Source of the DNA: Glandiceps talaboti
Taxonomy: Eukaryota > Hemichordata > Enteropneusta > Spengelidae
NCBI RefSeq assembly: GCF_964340395.1
Contig: NC_135555.1
Location: forward strand, 25,917,725-25,945,224
DNA: 27,500 bases
Direction of reading: 5' to 3'
The notes beneath the pieces were generated by a model that was not told where the DNA came from, did no database searches, and worked only from the letters and a program-made list of their open reading frames with translations. The translations under genes and the position numbers were made by a program. The number at the start of each line of letters is the position of its first letter. Position 1 is the stretch's first letter. Positions 19,289 to 27,500 of the stretch are shown one piece after another.

Positions 19289-19398
19289 CAATGGCCTAGC
19301 TCGTATTACTATCTTATTAATCAATTAGACCTCACATGGTCGGGTAACCTAGATACAATTACTGTGTTTATATAATACAATTATATACTTTGTAACAC
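19289..19398 (+). repeat. Dispersed direct repeat, copy B
   Basis: Second copy of the 17845-17942 repeat. It shares ATGGCCTAGCTCGTATTACT, TAGACCTCACA.GGTCGGGTA and TACAATTATATACTTTGTAA, with an extra TACTGTGTTTAT segment. Confidence 0.85.
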
Positions 19399-19457
19399 AT
19401 GTATACTGATAATATATTTACAGTTAATCATTGAAGTCAAATTTAGGTCATTATCGG

Positions 19458-19502
<45 letters not shown>

Positions 19503-19580
19503 CCCCTGTCTGTCCGTCCGTCCGTCCGTCTGTCTGACTGACTTACTGACTGTCTACCTCTGTCCATCTGTCTTTGTCTT

Positions 19581-19635
<55 letters not shown>

Positions 19636-19674
19636 TTACCTCCCTCCCTGTCTGTCTTTCCGTCTGTCTGTCTG
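19458..19674 (+). repeat. (TCTG)n microsatellite with interruptions
   Basis: Two long TCTG runs (about 19458-19500 and 19586-19635) are joined by TCCG, CTGACTGACT and CTTTG variants. Minus-strand open frames here (RQTDRQTD) are artefacts. Confidence 0.96.
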
Positions 19675-20066
19675 TTGGTTGTGGTATTTTGAGACCAAAC
19701 TTTGTGGAAAAATTACATTTGACGGAAGGATGAGCTGAATCGATTTTGATAGTGGTCCATAGTTTCCATGGCAATCCAATTAAATGCAATTGATTTGAAA
19801 AAGAATGTTAGGGATATATTTAGATAAAAGTTTGAGGCAAGATAGCGAAAAGTTCAAGAACCATTAAATTAGATTTGACAGGAAACCTTTGTTGTCATAG
19901 CAACCATCACACGGTAAATTAAAGACAATAGGAATAGCTGTTGGGTATATACAATTCAATCCTCCACGGGTCTCTGTTAATCAAATTAGCGGATCCAATA
20001 CGTTAATCAGATTTGGTTGTTGGCAAATGTGAAATTGTACCCCTTTGCCAACATGTGTCATATCAC

Positions 20067-20127
20067 AGATATAGAGCTAAATTTCTTGCATAAATCCTTA
20101 CGAAGGCATTCAGTTTAAATATGGTCA
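20067..20127 (+). repeat. Dispersed repeat, copy 2
   Basis: Second copy of the repeat at 1467-1549 (AGCTAAATTTCTTGCATAAA and GGCATTCAGTTTAAAT). Confidence 0.7.
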
Positions 20128-20204
20128 GTGCAAAGTGTATTGTTTGCACTTCACTTCATTTGATAATTGTACGTTCTAACTGTATATATATTTATATTTT
20201 TTAT

Positions 20205-20442
20205 TTAAACTTAGGACTATGGACTAGATTACTCCCTAGCGGACTAGATCCATGGTCCTCACCAGGAATATTTTGCTCTTCTTTTTTGTGTTTTCTTTTA
20301 GTCTTAGTGTAATTATTAGCTGGAAGTAATTTTGTCAGAACTTGTAGCTTATTGACTTATTTGCTTTTCCTGCTCCTCTTTTTTTCTGTTATGTACCCTT
20401 TGTACAATTCCTGGTGAAATAAATAAAAAAAAAAGAGAGACT
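20205..20442 (+). mobile_element. Possible retroposed 3' end with poly(A)
   Basis: T-rich sequence runs to TGTACAATTCCTGGTGAAATAAATAAAA (shown in part), where an AATAAA signal abuts an A-run at about 20420-20436. This looks like the 3' terminus of a non-LTR retroelement or processed transcript on the + strand. No RT coding sequence is visible nearby and no target-site duplication was identified. Confidence 0.35.
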
Positions 20443-20585
20443 GACATATCCCAAGACAATCCCGTCGAGTGCCCTCTAGTCTATACTGTTATGGTCATAA
20501 TTTAAAATATAGTCAGGAACTAATCTTATAAACCAATATTCCATTTTTTGAACTATGTCTAACGTTTTCTTTTGGTTTATTACAG

Positions 20586-21324
20586 ATGTTATTTCCTCTG
20601 TGATCGTTGGCTAGCTGTGGACAAAGCTGACGGGAAAGTGGAACGCCTTGTACCTGCAGCTGGTAGGGATAACTTATTGGAATTCTCACACTTGTGCATG
20701 TCAACAATCCGCTCGAAATTCTCCGATGACCATGTTTGGTTTTCCGTCGTGTCCCGTCCAACGTGTTCTAAATTTACACGAAAACAGCGAGCTTCGTGCT
20801 GCTTTGCATTGTTGTTTCTCACCATGATTGCCAACGCTATGCTCTACATAGACTCCGAGGATGAAGCAAGGCAAAGACTGGGTGGCAAAGGGGTGGACTT
20901 TGGCGTCTTTAAGATATCATTTAAGGAGATCTACACTGGCTTATTTGGCGTTTTTATTGTCACCCCACCAACTTTAGTGATCGTTTACTTGTTTAAAGAA
21001 TGTGCACCCCTTCCCGGAGATAAATCGATTCTATACGGCTGGCAATATCTGAAAGACTACGTCAAATACAAGAAAGGCTATGGAAGTCCGTGTATTGGAG
21101 AGGAAGGGATAGAAGTAATTATAGCAAGAGGAAAGCGCAAGAAGAAAAAGTTGGCATGGTACTGGGTGTATGTTGCTTGGGTCCTGGTTTTTCTCTCTTT
21201 AACCGTATCTGGGGTATTCATCATAATGTACAGTATGCAATGGAAAGGAGAGAAGTCTAGGAGATGGCTTATAGCAATGGTATCATCTTTATGTTGCTCC
21301 CTCCTCATTGTTGAGCCGATAAAG
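20586..21324 (+). CDS. Polycystin-1/REJ family exon 14 (end of PLAT, TM block)
   Basis: Acceptor TTTATTACAG ends at 20585; donor ATAAAG|GTAAGC. Phase 2 in, 0 out; 246 codons plus one base. It opens CYFLCDRWLAVDKADGKVER, the diagnostic end of PLAT. It then gives DDHVWFSVVSRPTCSKFTRK and QRASCCFALLFLTMIANAML, the hallmark 'RPxxSxFTRxQRxSCC' plus membrane segment. Further membrane segments are near residues 110-133 (YTGLFGVFIVTPPTLVIVYL), 187-210 (YVAWVLVFLSLTVSGVFIIM) and 222-243 (LIAMVSSLCCSLLIVEP). A basic KRKKKK cluster lies in a cytosolic loop. This exon alone identifies the family. Confidence 0.97.
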
Positions 21325-21579
21325 GTAAGCCATGTTAAACCAAATAACAATTGATCCTTTCAACATGTCCGTAAAGTAGTCACACGTACCTATACTTGTA
21401 AATATGAAATCGTCATTTAAATTGAATAGAGGACGTTAGAAAACCACTTTGCCAGGGAAGTAAGTTCATGAAGTTGTTGGTTATATATTTTGCAGTATTT
21501 TAAAGCAGGACTTTCCTCCCCATGAAGGTCTGGCACAATGCGAGAAAATCGATCATTCTCATTATACTGTATTTTAACA

Positions 21580-24190
21580 ACCATCCATTCCGGTGTACAT
21601 CTATAGCACACTTGCTTTTCACAACCATCCATTCCGGTGTACATCTATAGCACACTTGGTTTTCACAACTATCCATTCCAGTGTACATCTATAGCAAACT
21701 TGTTTGTCACAACCATCCATTCCAGTGTACATCTATAGCACACTTGCTTTTCACAACTATCTATTCCGGTGTACATCTATAGCACACTTGCTTTTCACAA
21801 CCATCCATTCCGGTGTACATCTATAGCACACTTGCTTGTCACAACCATCCATTCCGGTGTACATCTATAGCACACTTGCTTTTCACAACTATCCATTCCA
21901 GTGTACATCTATAGCACACTTGCTTTTCACAACCATCCATTCCGGTGTACATCTATAGCAAACTTGCTTTTCACAACTATCCATTCCGGTGTACATCTAT
22001 AGCACACTTGGTTTTCACAACCATCCATTCCGGTGTATATCTATAGCACACTTGCTTTTCACAACCATCCATTCCGGTGTACATCTATAGCACACTTGCT
22101 TTTCACAACCATCCATTCCGGTGTACATCTATAGCACACTTGCTTTTCACAACTATCTATTCCGGTGTACATCTATAGCACACTTGCTTTTCACAACCAT
22201 CCATTCCGGTGTACATCTATAGCAAACTTGCTTTTCACAACCATCCATTCCAGTGTACATCTATAGCACACTTGCTTTTCACAACCATCCATTCCGGTGT
22301 ACATCTATAGCACACTTGCTTTTCACAACCATCCATTTCAGTGTACATCTATAGCACACTTGCTTTTCACAACCATCCATTTCAGTGTACATCTATAGCA
22401 CACTTGCTTTTCACAACCATCCATTCCGGTGTACATCTATAGCACACTTGCTTTTCACAACTTCCCATTCCAGTGTACATCTATAGCAAACTTGGTTTTC
22501 ACAACCATCCATTCCGGTGTACATCTATAGCACACTTGCTTTTCACAACTATCTATTCCGGTGTACATCTATAGCACACTTGCTTTTCACAACTACCCAT
22601 TCCAGTGTACATCTATAGCAAACTTGGTTTTCACAACCATCCATTCCGGTGTACATCTATAGCACACTTGCTTTTCACAACTATCTATTCCGGTGTACAT
22701 CTATAGCACACTTGGTTTTCACAACCATCCATTCCGGTGTACATCTATAGCACACTTGCTTTTCACAACCATCCATTCCAGTGTACATCTATAGCAAACT
22801 TGCTTTTCACAACTATCCATTCCGGTGTACATCTATAGCACACTTGCTTTTCACAACTATCTATTCCGGTGTACATCTATAGCACACTTGGTTTTCACAA
22901 CTATCCATTCCGGTGTACATCTATAGCACACTTGGTTTTCACAACCATCCATTCCAGTGTACATCTATAGCACACTTGCTTTTCACAACCATCCATTCCG
23001 GTGTACATCTATAGCAAACTTGCTTTTCACAACTATCTATTCCGGTGTACATCTATAGCAAACTTGCTTTTCACAACTATCTATTCCGGTGTACATCTAT
23101 AGCAAACTTGCTTTTCACAACTATCTATTCCGGTGTACATCTATAGCACACTTGCTTTTCACAACTATCTATTCCGGTGTACATCTATAGCACACTTGCT
23201 TTTCACAACCATCCATTCCGGTGTACATCTATAGCACACTTGCTTTTCACAACCATCCATTCCGGTGTACATCTATAGCAAACTTGCTTTTCACAACTAT
23301 CTATTCCGGTGTACATCTATAGCACACTTGGTTTTCACAACTATCCATTCCGGTGTACATCTATAGCACACTTGGTTTTCACAACCATCCATTCCGGTGT
23401 ACATCTATAGCACACTTGCTTTTCACAACCATCCATCCCGGTGTACATCTATAGCACACTTGGTTTTCACAACTATCCATTCCGGTGTACATCTATAGCA
23501 CACTTGGTTTTCACAACCATCCATTCCGGTGTACATCTATAGCACACTTGCTTTTCACAACCATCCATCCCGGTGTACATCTATAGAACACTTGGTTTTC
23601 ACAACCATCCATTCCGGTGTACATCTATAGCACACTTGGTTTTCACAACCATCCATTCCGGTGTACATCTATAGCACACTTGCTTTTCACAACCATCCAT
23701 TCCGGTGTACATCTATAGCACACTTGCTTTTCACAACCATCCATCCCGGTGTACATCTATAGAACACTTGGTTTTTACAACCATCCATTCCGGTGTACAT
23801 CTATAGCACACTTGGTTTTCACAACCATCCATCCCGGTGTACATCTATAGCACACTTGGTTTTCACAACCATCCATCCCGGTGTACATCAGATTCTATAG
23901 AACACTTGGTTTTCACAACCATCCATCCCGGTGTACATCTATAGCACACTTGGTTTTCACAACCATCCATCCCGGTGTACATCAGATTCTATAGAACACT
24001 TGGTTTTCACAACCATCCATCCCGGTGTACATCTATAGCACACTTGCTTTTCACAACTATCCATTCCGGTGTACATCTATAGCACACTTGCTTTTCACAA
24101 CCATCCATCCCGGTGTACATCAGATTCTATAGAACACTTGGTTTTCACAACCATCCATTCCGGTGTACATCTATAGCACACTCGGTTTTC
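21580..24190 (+). repeat. 2.6-kb minisatellite, 44-bp unit
   Basis: About 59 units containing CACAACCATCCATTCCGGTG followed by TACATCTATAGCACACTTGC and TTTT. Common variants are CATCC/TATCC/TATCT, CCGG/CCAG, GCACAC/GCAAAC and GCTTTT/GGTTTT. In the 3' third CATCCC and GAACAC become frequent, and a 5-bp insertion variant (CATCAGATTCTATAG) occurs three times, so the array changes in composition along its length. It lies between exons 14 and 15. Confidence 0.97.
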
Positions 24191-24286
24191 ACAAACATGA
24201 AGAGTTGTGCTGTTACTATGCAATCCGATATATCGTCGTCGATCATATACCAGCTTATTGATTATTCAACATGAATACATCTCGAA

Positions 24287-24517
24287 CTTAATCTGATGTA
24301 GTGACTAAAGCTTAATACGGCATCATTTCTTTATTTATCGCTATATATACGTCATTCAATGTCGTTAATTTGTTTTCGATTTTGTGAGCCTCATACCTAA
24401 GATCTAGATGAAGACATTCACTCTCAGAACAACAAAATCGAAAACAAACGAGAGGAGATGAAGGATATCGATGTAAATAAGAAACTTGATGTAGCTATAT
24501 TTACTACATCAGATTTG
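24287..24517. mobile_element. Inverted-repeat (MITE-like) element 4
   Basis: Outer arms AATCTGATGTAGT (24290-24302) and ACTACATCAGATT (24503-24515), and inner arms TTTGTTTTCGATTTTGT (24369-24385) with its exact complement (24432-24448), define roughly 98-bp imperfect arms around a 46-bp centre. It has no coding capacity and lies 85 bp before exon 15. Confidence 0.75.
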
Positions 24518-24602
24518 AATCAGATTGATCTATAACTATAACAATCTTGTGTTTAATATGGATAACATTTTTTTCTGAATCTGACATACTGTGCATTATC
24601 AG

Positions 24603-24780
24603 GTGTTCGCCGTGGCTTTTCTGATTGCACTAATTTTCAAGAAACCATCTGAAGAAGAAAGAGACGCGGCATGCTCAACAGAAGAAATTCAAAAACCTGA
24701 AATCAAAGTTCCTGAAATAACCATAAATGGAGTGAAAGAAAATGAATCGGATATAGAAAGTGAAACAGAAGACTCAAATG
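24603..24780 (+). CDS. Polycystin-1/REJ family exon 15 (TM and acidic cytosolic loop)
   Basis: Acceptor TGCATTATCAG ends at 24602; donor CAAATG|GTAGTG. Phase 0 in, 1 out. It starts VFAVAFLIALIFKKPSEEER, continuing the 'EPIK|V' junction seen in PKD1-family membrane blocks. An acidic, Lys-rich stretch follows (KVPEITINGVKENESDIESE). The donor at 24781 is chosen because phase 1 is needed to read DEDIPPG in exon 16. The open frame continues past it with no family resemblance. Confidence 0.92.
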
Positions 24781-25246
24781 GTAGTGACAAGTATATGACA
24801 TCATCAAGTACATGTATTGCATGCCATGTGTTATGTGCTGCAGTATTCAATAAAGCACATTTTTATGCACAAAATCGTGTTTGTCGTGATAAATTTAGAG
24901 TTTTCATTGTTATTTAAATTTATATTCGTAAAATCGTTCTCTGCATCGTAGAAGTGAATGTTTGTGGTCGAATTTTCACCTATCTTCACATCATATTGGC
25001 TTACGTCTAGCTAGTCATGGTGATTACACTTTTTGTATTCTTCAAAAGTTCATTGGTAGAAATCAAAATTTGTATTTGTGATTTTTGTGATTTTGATATA
25101 TAAATATATATATACGTACGTACGTACGTATATACGAATGTATGTGTATTATATTGTTTACATCAGAGTGTTGCGTACAATAACCTTCAATTTTATATCG
25201 AAAAGGCCCATCTCACTTGTCTTTGTTTTGTATGTTCACTTTTAAG
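24781..25246 (+). other. Intron between exons 15 and 16
   Basis: T-rich intron with a short (TATA)n-(CGTA)n tract at about 25098-25134. No exon recognised. Confidence 0.6.
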
Positions 25247-25452
25247 ATGAAGACATACCACCAGGGACGTCGATTAAAAAAGCACGGGAAAAACGCGACC
25301 TTGAAATTCAAATGAAACGAGTGATTCGTGAAATTGGTGGATACCTTGTGTTTCTATTTCTTCTGTCAGCCATTGGTAACCACAACGCTGGTATTGAGAG
25401 GTATTACACACATAAGTCTATTACGGACTCACTACTGTCACGTTTCTATCTT
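25247..25452 (+). CDS. Polycystin-1/REJ family exon 16 (TM before TOP domain)
   Basis: Acceptor CACTTTTAAG ends at 25246; donor TATCTT|GTAAGT. Phase 1 in, 0 out. It encodes DEDIPPGTSIKKAREKRDLE, then IQMKRVIREIGGYLVFLFLL and SAIGNHNAGIERYYTHKSIT. The amphipathic charged helix followed by 'REIGGYLVFLFLL' is the membrane segment directly before the extracellular polycystin (TOP) domain. The following residues start that domain. Confidence 0.95.
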
Positions 25453-25743
25453 GTAAGTACATGTTTGTGTTCCTCTTCACAGCCGTTGTCATTCAATTTT
25501 ACATTAAAATGGCGTCATCTTCGCCTTGTCATCAGGTTTTGTTTTCGATCATTAAAGTGACCGGATGAGAAATCAGTATTTATTTTGGATTTTTAATTCG
25601 TAAGATAACTTTACGATTTTTTTGGGGAAAAAAAACAATAACGTGAAACGACATAGACAACGTCCGAGTTTGATATTGTACGTACTGGAAGTGATTTGTA
25701 AACAAAATTTTCCTTTTAATCATTTGAAAAGATACATGTATTC

Positions 25744-26138
25744 CCTAGGCTAGGTCCAGACTGGCCATATTACTACTCAATGTACTCCATTACTATTACC
25801 AGTCTAGTCAAGGCAGTTACGAAAGGTGTTAAATTGTAGTGCGCATGCTCCCCTGTAGTGCGCGAAGCGCAAAGGGCGCATGTCAGTAGAAATCCATGAC
25901 AAACTGACAGGCTGTCCTCATTGGACTGCACTAATATGCAAATGTCCAACCAGGACTCTACCCCCAGTCTGTTTAAACTAAAATCACGTGGGGATGCCAC
26001 AACTCCATCATGTTGATATGAACACTGTTGGGGATGAGCACAGAAATATGAGCTCGAACAACTGCCTTGACTAGAATGGAGATAGTAATTGAGTACATTG
26101 AGTATACATGTGATACAGCCAGTCTGAACCTAGACTGG
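25744..26138. mobile_element. Non-autonomous DNA transposon-like element 5
   Basis: Imperfect terminal inverted repeats of about 75-79 bp (25744-25818 and 26060-26138), with matches such as AACTGCCTTGACTAGA and GAGTACATTGAGTA, enclose about 240 bp of non-coding sequence. The flanks show TATTC on both sides (left one base away from the arm), a possible but weak target-site duplication. Confidence 0.75.
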
Positions 26139-26464
26139 TATTCACAGACTGAACACCACTTTGTGATTACTTGTGTTTACCAAGTTTGTTTACAACAGCG
26201 ACACACTTTGATACATATTCTCGCAAACCAGAGCGAGCTGATATTTCTTATGCTGCACTGCGAAATATCAAGTGCTTCTCTGATGGTGCCGTAAAAGAGG
26301 CTATGGTTTATGAGAAAGTTGACACATTGAATTTCAATATTTTGCTGTTGCACACATATTGAGTGAAAGACGTGGACTTGGGCCATTTTGTTGCAAGTTT
26401 GTTTTAGTAATGTAAAAGCCGAAATATATACCAATTTCCCATCCATATATATATACAACTCAGA

Positions 26465-26507
26465 GTTGTCTGATGATCGCGCAATGCGTGAAACTCCGAG
26501 TTACAAC
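26465..26507 (+). ncRNA. Hammerhead-ribozyme-like motif, copy 1
   Basis: Stem I pairs GTTGT (26465-26469) with ACAAC (26503-26507). The core is CTGATGA (26470-26476) and GAAA (26490-26493). Stem II pairs CGC with GCG (26478-26480/26486-26488) after a U-U mismatch. Stem III pairs ACT (26493-26495) with AGT (26499-26501) around a CCG triloop. The predicted cleavage follows GTT at 26502. This is the layout of minimal type I hammerheads reported from Penelope-like elements. Confidence 0.6.
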
Positions 26508-26532
26508 CAAGAAAGAGTTCCAGTACTACCAA

Positions 26533-26536
<4 letters not shown>

Positions 26537-26620
<84 letters not shown>
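26537..26620. repeat. (AT)n microsatellite 1
   Basis: 84 bp of uninterrupted AT directly after the first hammerhead-bearing unit (…CTACCAAAACT). Confidence 0.98.
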
Positions 26621-26622
<2 letters not shown>

Positions 26623-26710
26623 CTCGGTGAGTATCAATCTGCTAAGACAGTGCTCTATACCGCAGTGGCAGAGCGTAATAGTTTTGGTAGTACTGGAACT
26701 CTTTCTTGGG

Positions 26711-26749
26711 TGTAACTCGGAGTTTCACGCATATTGCGATCATCAGACA
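26711..26749 (-). ncRNA. Hammerhead-ribozyme-like motif, copy 2 (antisense)
   Basis: The same core on the minus strand: CTGATGA at 26746-26740, stem II CGCA/TGCG, GAAA, and a stem III triloop. Stem I has only 3 bp (TGT/ACA) before a C-C mismatch, so this copy is the weakest. Confidence 0.45.
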
Positions 26750-26790
26750 GTGTCTGATGATCGCAATATGCGTGAAACTCCGAGTTACAC
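26750..26790 (+). ncRNA. Hammerhead-ribozyme-like motif, copy 3
   Basis: Stem I pairs GTGT (26750-26753) with ACAC (26787-26790). The core is CTGATGA (26754-26760) and GAAA (26774-26777). Stem II pairs CGCA (26762-26765) with TGCG (26769-26772) after a U-U mismatch. Stem III pairs ACT with AGT around CCG. Relative to copy 1, the fourth stem I pair changes from T-A to G-C on both sides. Confidence 0.6.
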
Positions 26791-26816
26791 CCAAGAAAGA
26801 GTTCCAGTACTACCAA

Positions 26817-26820
<4 letters not shown>

Positions 26821-26908
<88 letters not shown>
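26821..26908. repeat. (AT)n microsatellite 2
   Basis: 88 bp of uninterrupted AT lie between the palindrome and the short acceptor tract of exon 17 (CTTTTTATTAG). Confidence 0.98.
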
Positions 26909-26910
<2 letters not shown>

Positions 26911-26919
26911 TTTTATTAG

Positions 26920-27094
26920 ATCCGAGATGGTGGTCAAATGTTTGCATGGATGAATAACACACTTCTACCAGGTCTGTATCCCCAAATATGGTACAATGAT
27001 AAGGTATTGACAGAGAAGGATCGTAAGTTAATAGATACACTGACGTCACTTCGAATTGGACCTCCTCGGCTTAGACAACTTAGAATAATGCCTG
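26920..27094 (+). CDS. Polycystin-1/REJ family exon 17 (TOP domain start)
   Basis: Acceptor CTTTTTATTAG ends at 26919; donor CCTG|GTAAGG. Phase 0 in, 1 out. It encodes [20 protein letters not shown], then an Asp/Lys-rich stretch and [19 protein letters not shown]. 'F.WM...LLP.L' and 'G.PRLRQLR' are conserved in the extracellular polycystin (TOP) domain between the first and second segments of the channel-like module. Confidence 0.96.
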
Positions 27095-27313
27095 GTAAGG
27101 AAGGTTTACATTGTTTTTATCAAATTACAAACTTAAAGTTTACAATGTGTTCGAAAATGTAACACGGTTGGTAAAGTGTTTTGCATAAAAGGATATTATT
27201 AGTATAGAATTAGTGAAATGCTATCTTGTGCTGAGGTAACATTTATTTATAGGCATCACAATTAACTTTGTCAGCCAAAGGTAACTGAATATTTTGTTTA
27301 TTTGATCTTCTAG

Positions 27314-27488
27314 GTCAATGTGATGTATGTACAGTAATATCAGAACTGTCAATGGAGTGTAACACTGAGTTCTCACTGGAAAATTTAGAAGAACGGACAT
27401 TTGGTGTCCATTGGACCAATATCACGGAATTAACGACCAACGGAAGTGACAATTCTGACGTGATGAGTGATAGCCCCTGGAAATACAG
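27314..27488 (+). CDS. Polycystin-1/REJ family exon 18 (TOP domain, continues outside)
   Basis: Acceptor GATCTTCTAG ends at 27313; probable donor ATACAG|GTAGAA. Phase 1 in, 2 out. It encodes GQCDVCTVISELSMECNTEF, then LEERTFGVHWTNITELTT and ends DSPWKYR. The cysteine spacing, N-glycosylation sequons and SPWxY motif fit the TOP domain. The rest of TOP and the pore helices lie beyond the window. Confidence 0.93.
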
Positions 27489-27500
27489 GTAGAAATTCAG

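Larger units (their letters stand above)
26680..26820. repeat. Perfect 70-bp palindrome with 1-bp spacer
   Basis: The left arm (26680-26749) is the exact reverse complement of the right arm (26751-26820). Both arms are copies of the unit at about 26467-26536 and include a hammerhead-like motif each. Two units are thus head to head, the outer ends facing spacer sequence on the left and (AT)n on the right. Confidence 0.97.

Noticed and set aside
20121-20312. A 63-codon plus-strand open frame
   Set aside because: T-rich intronic sequence within a probable retroposed 3' region; no recognisable protein.
10009-24190. Regular tandem repeats considered as CRISPR-like arrays
   Set aside because: Units are contiguous without unique spacers and lie in eukaryotic introns.

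Overview
The window is intron-rich eukaryotic DNA from an animal, most likely a marine invertebrate. Signs are GT-AG introns, a multi-exon polycystin-1/REJ-family gene, Penelope-like retroelement debris, fold-back elements and very abundant micro- and minisatellites. The tandem repeats recall lancelet genomes, but I cannot assign a species.

One gene explains nearly all the coding signal. It lies on the + strand and is open at both ends. I assembled 18 exons between 2133 and 27488 by reading splice sites by eye. All 17 junctions keep phase, giving 1404 complete codons plus a partial codon at each end. The order is: C-terminal part of a REJ module (exons 1-7); GAIN-like region and Ser/Thr/Asn-rich stalk (8-10); GPS autoproteolysis motif and first membrane segment (10-11); PLAT domain (12-14); a membrane block (14-15); an acidic cytosolic loop (15); and a further membrane segment followed by the start of the extracellular polycystin (TOP) domain (16-18). 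This is the order of PKD1, PKD1L1, PKDREJ and sea-urchin REJ3. The N-terminus and the channel pore lie outside the window.

The introns carry the rest. At 1-633 a minus-strand Penelope-like RT fragment meets a plus-strand Penelope-like C-terminal tail head to head. Giant tandem arrays fill the long introns: 3571-4323 (33-bp unit rich in CACGTG), 6002-7515 (TGACTR-type), 10009-12001 (33-36 bp), 15536-16550 (39 bp) and 21580-24190 (44 bp). Inverted-repeat elements lie at 4324-4607, 4872-5067, 9184-9285, 24287-24517 and 25744-26138.

The most interesting points are: hammerhead-ribozyme-like folds at 26465-26790 (three copies, with one compensatory change) and at 588-633; a perfect 70-bp palindrome at 26680-26820; a 39-bp array that has amplified the exon-12 splice donor; and a 32-bp duplication across the exon-13 donor. 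No tRNA, rRNA, CRISPR or prokaryotic feature was seen.
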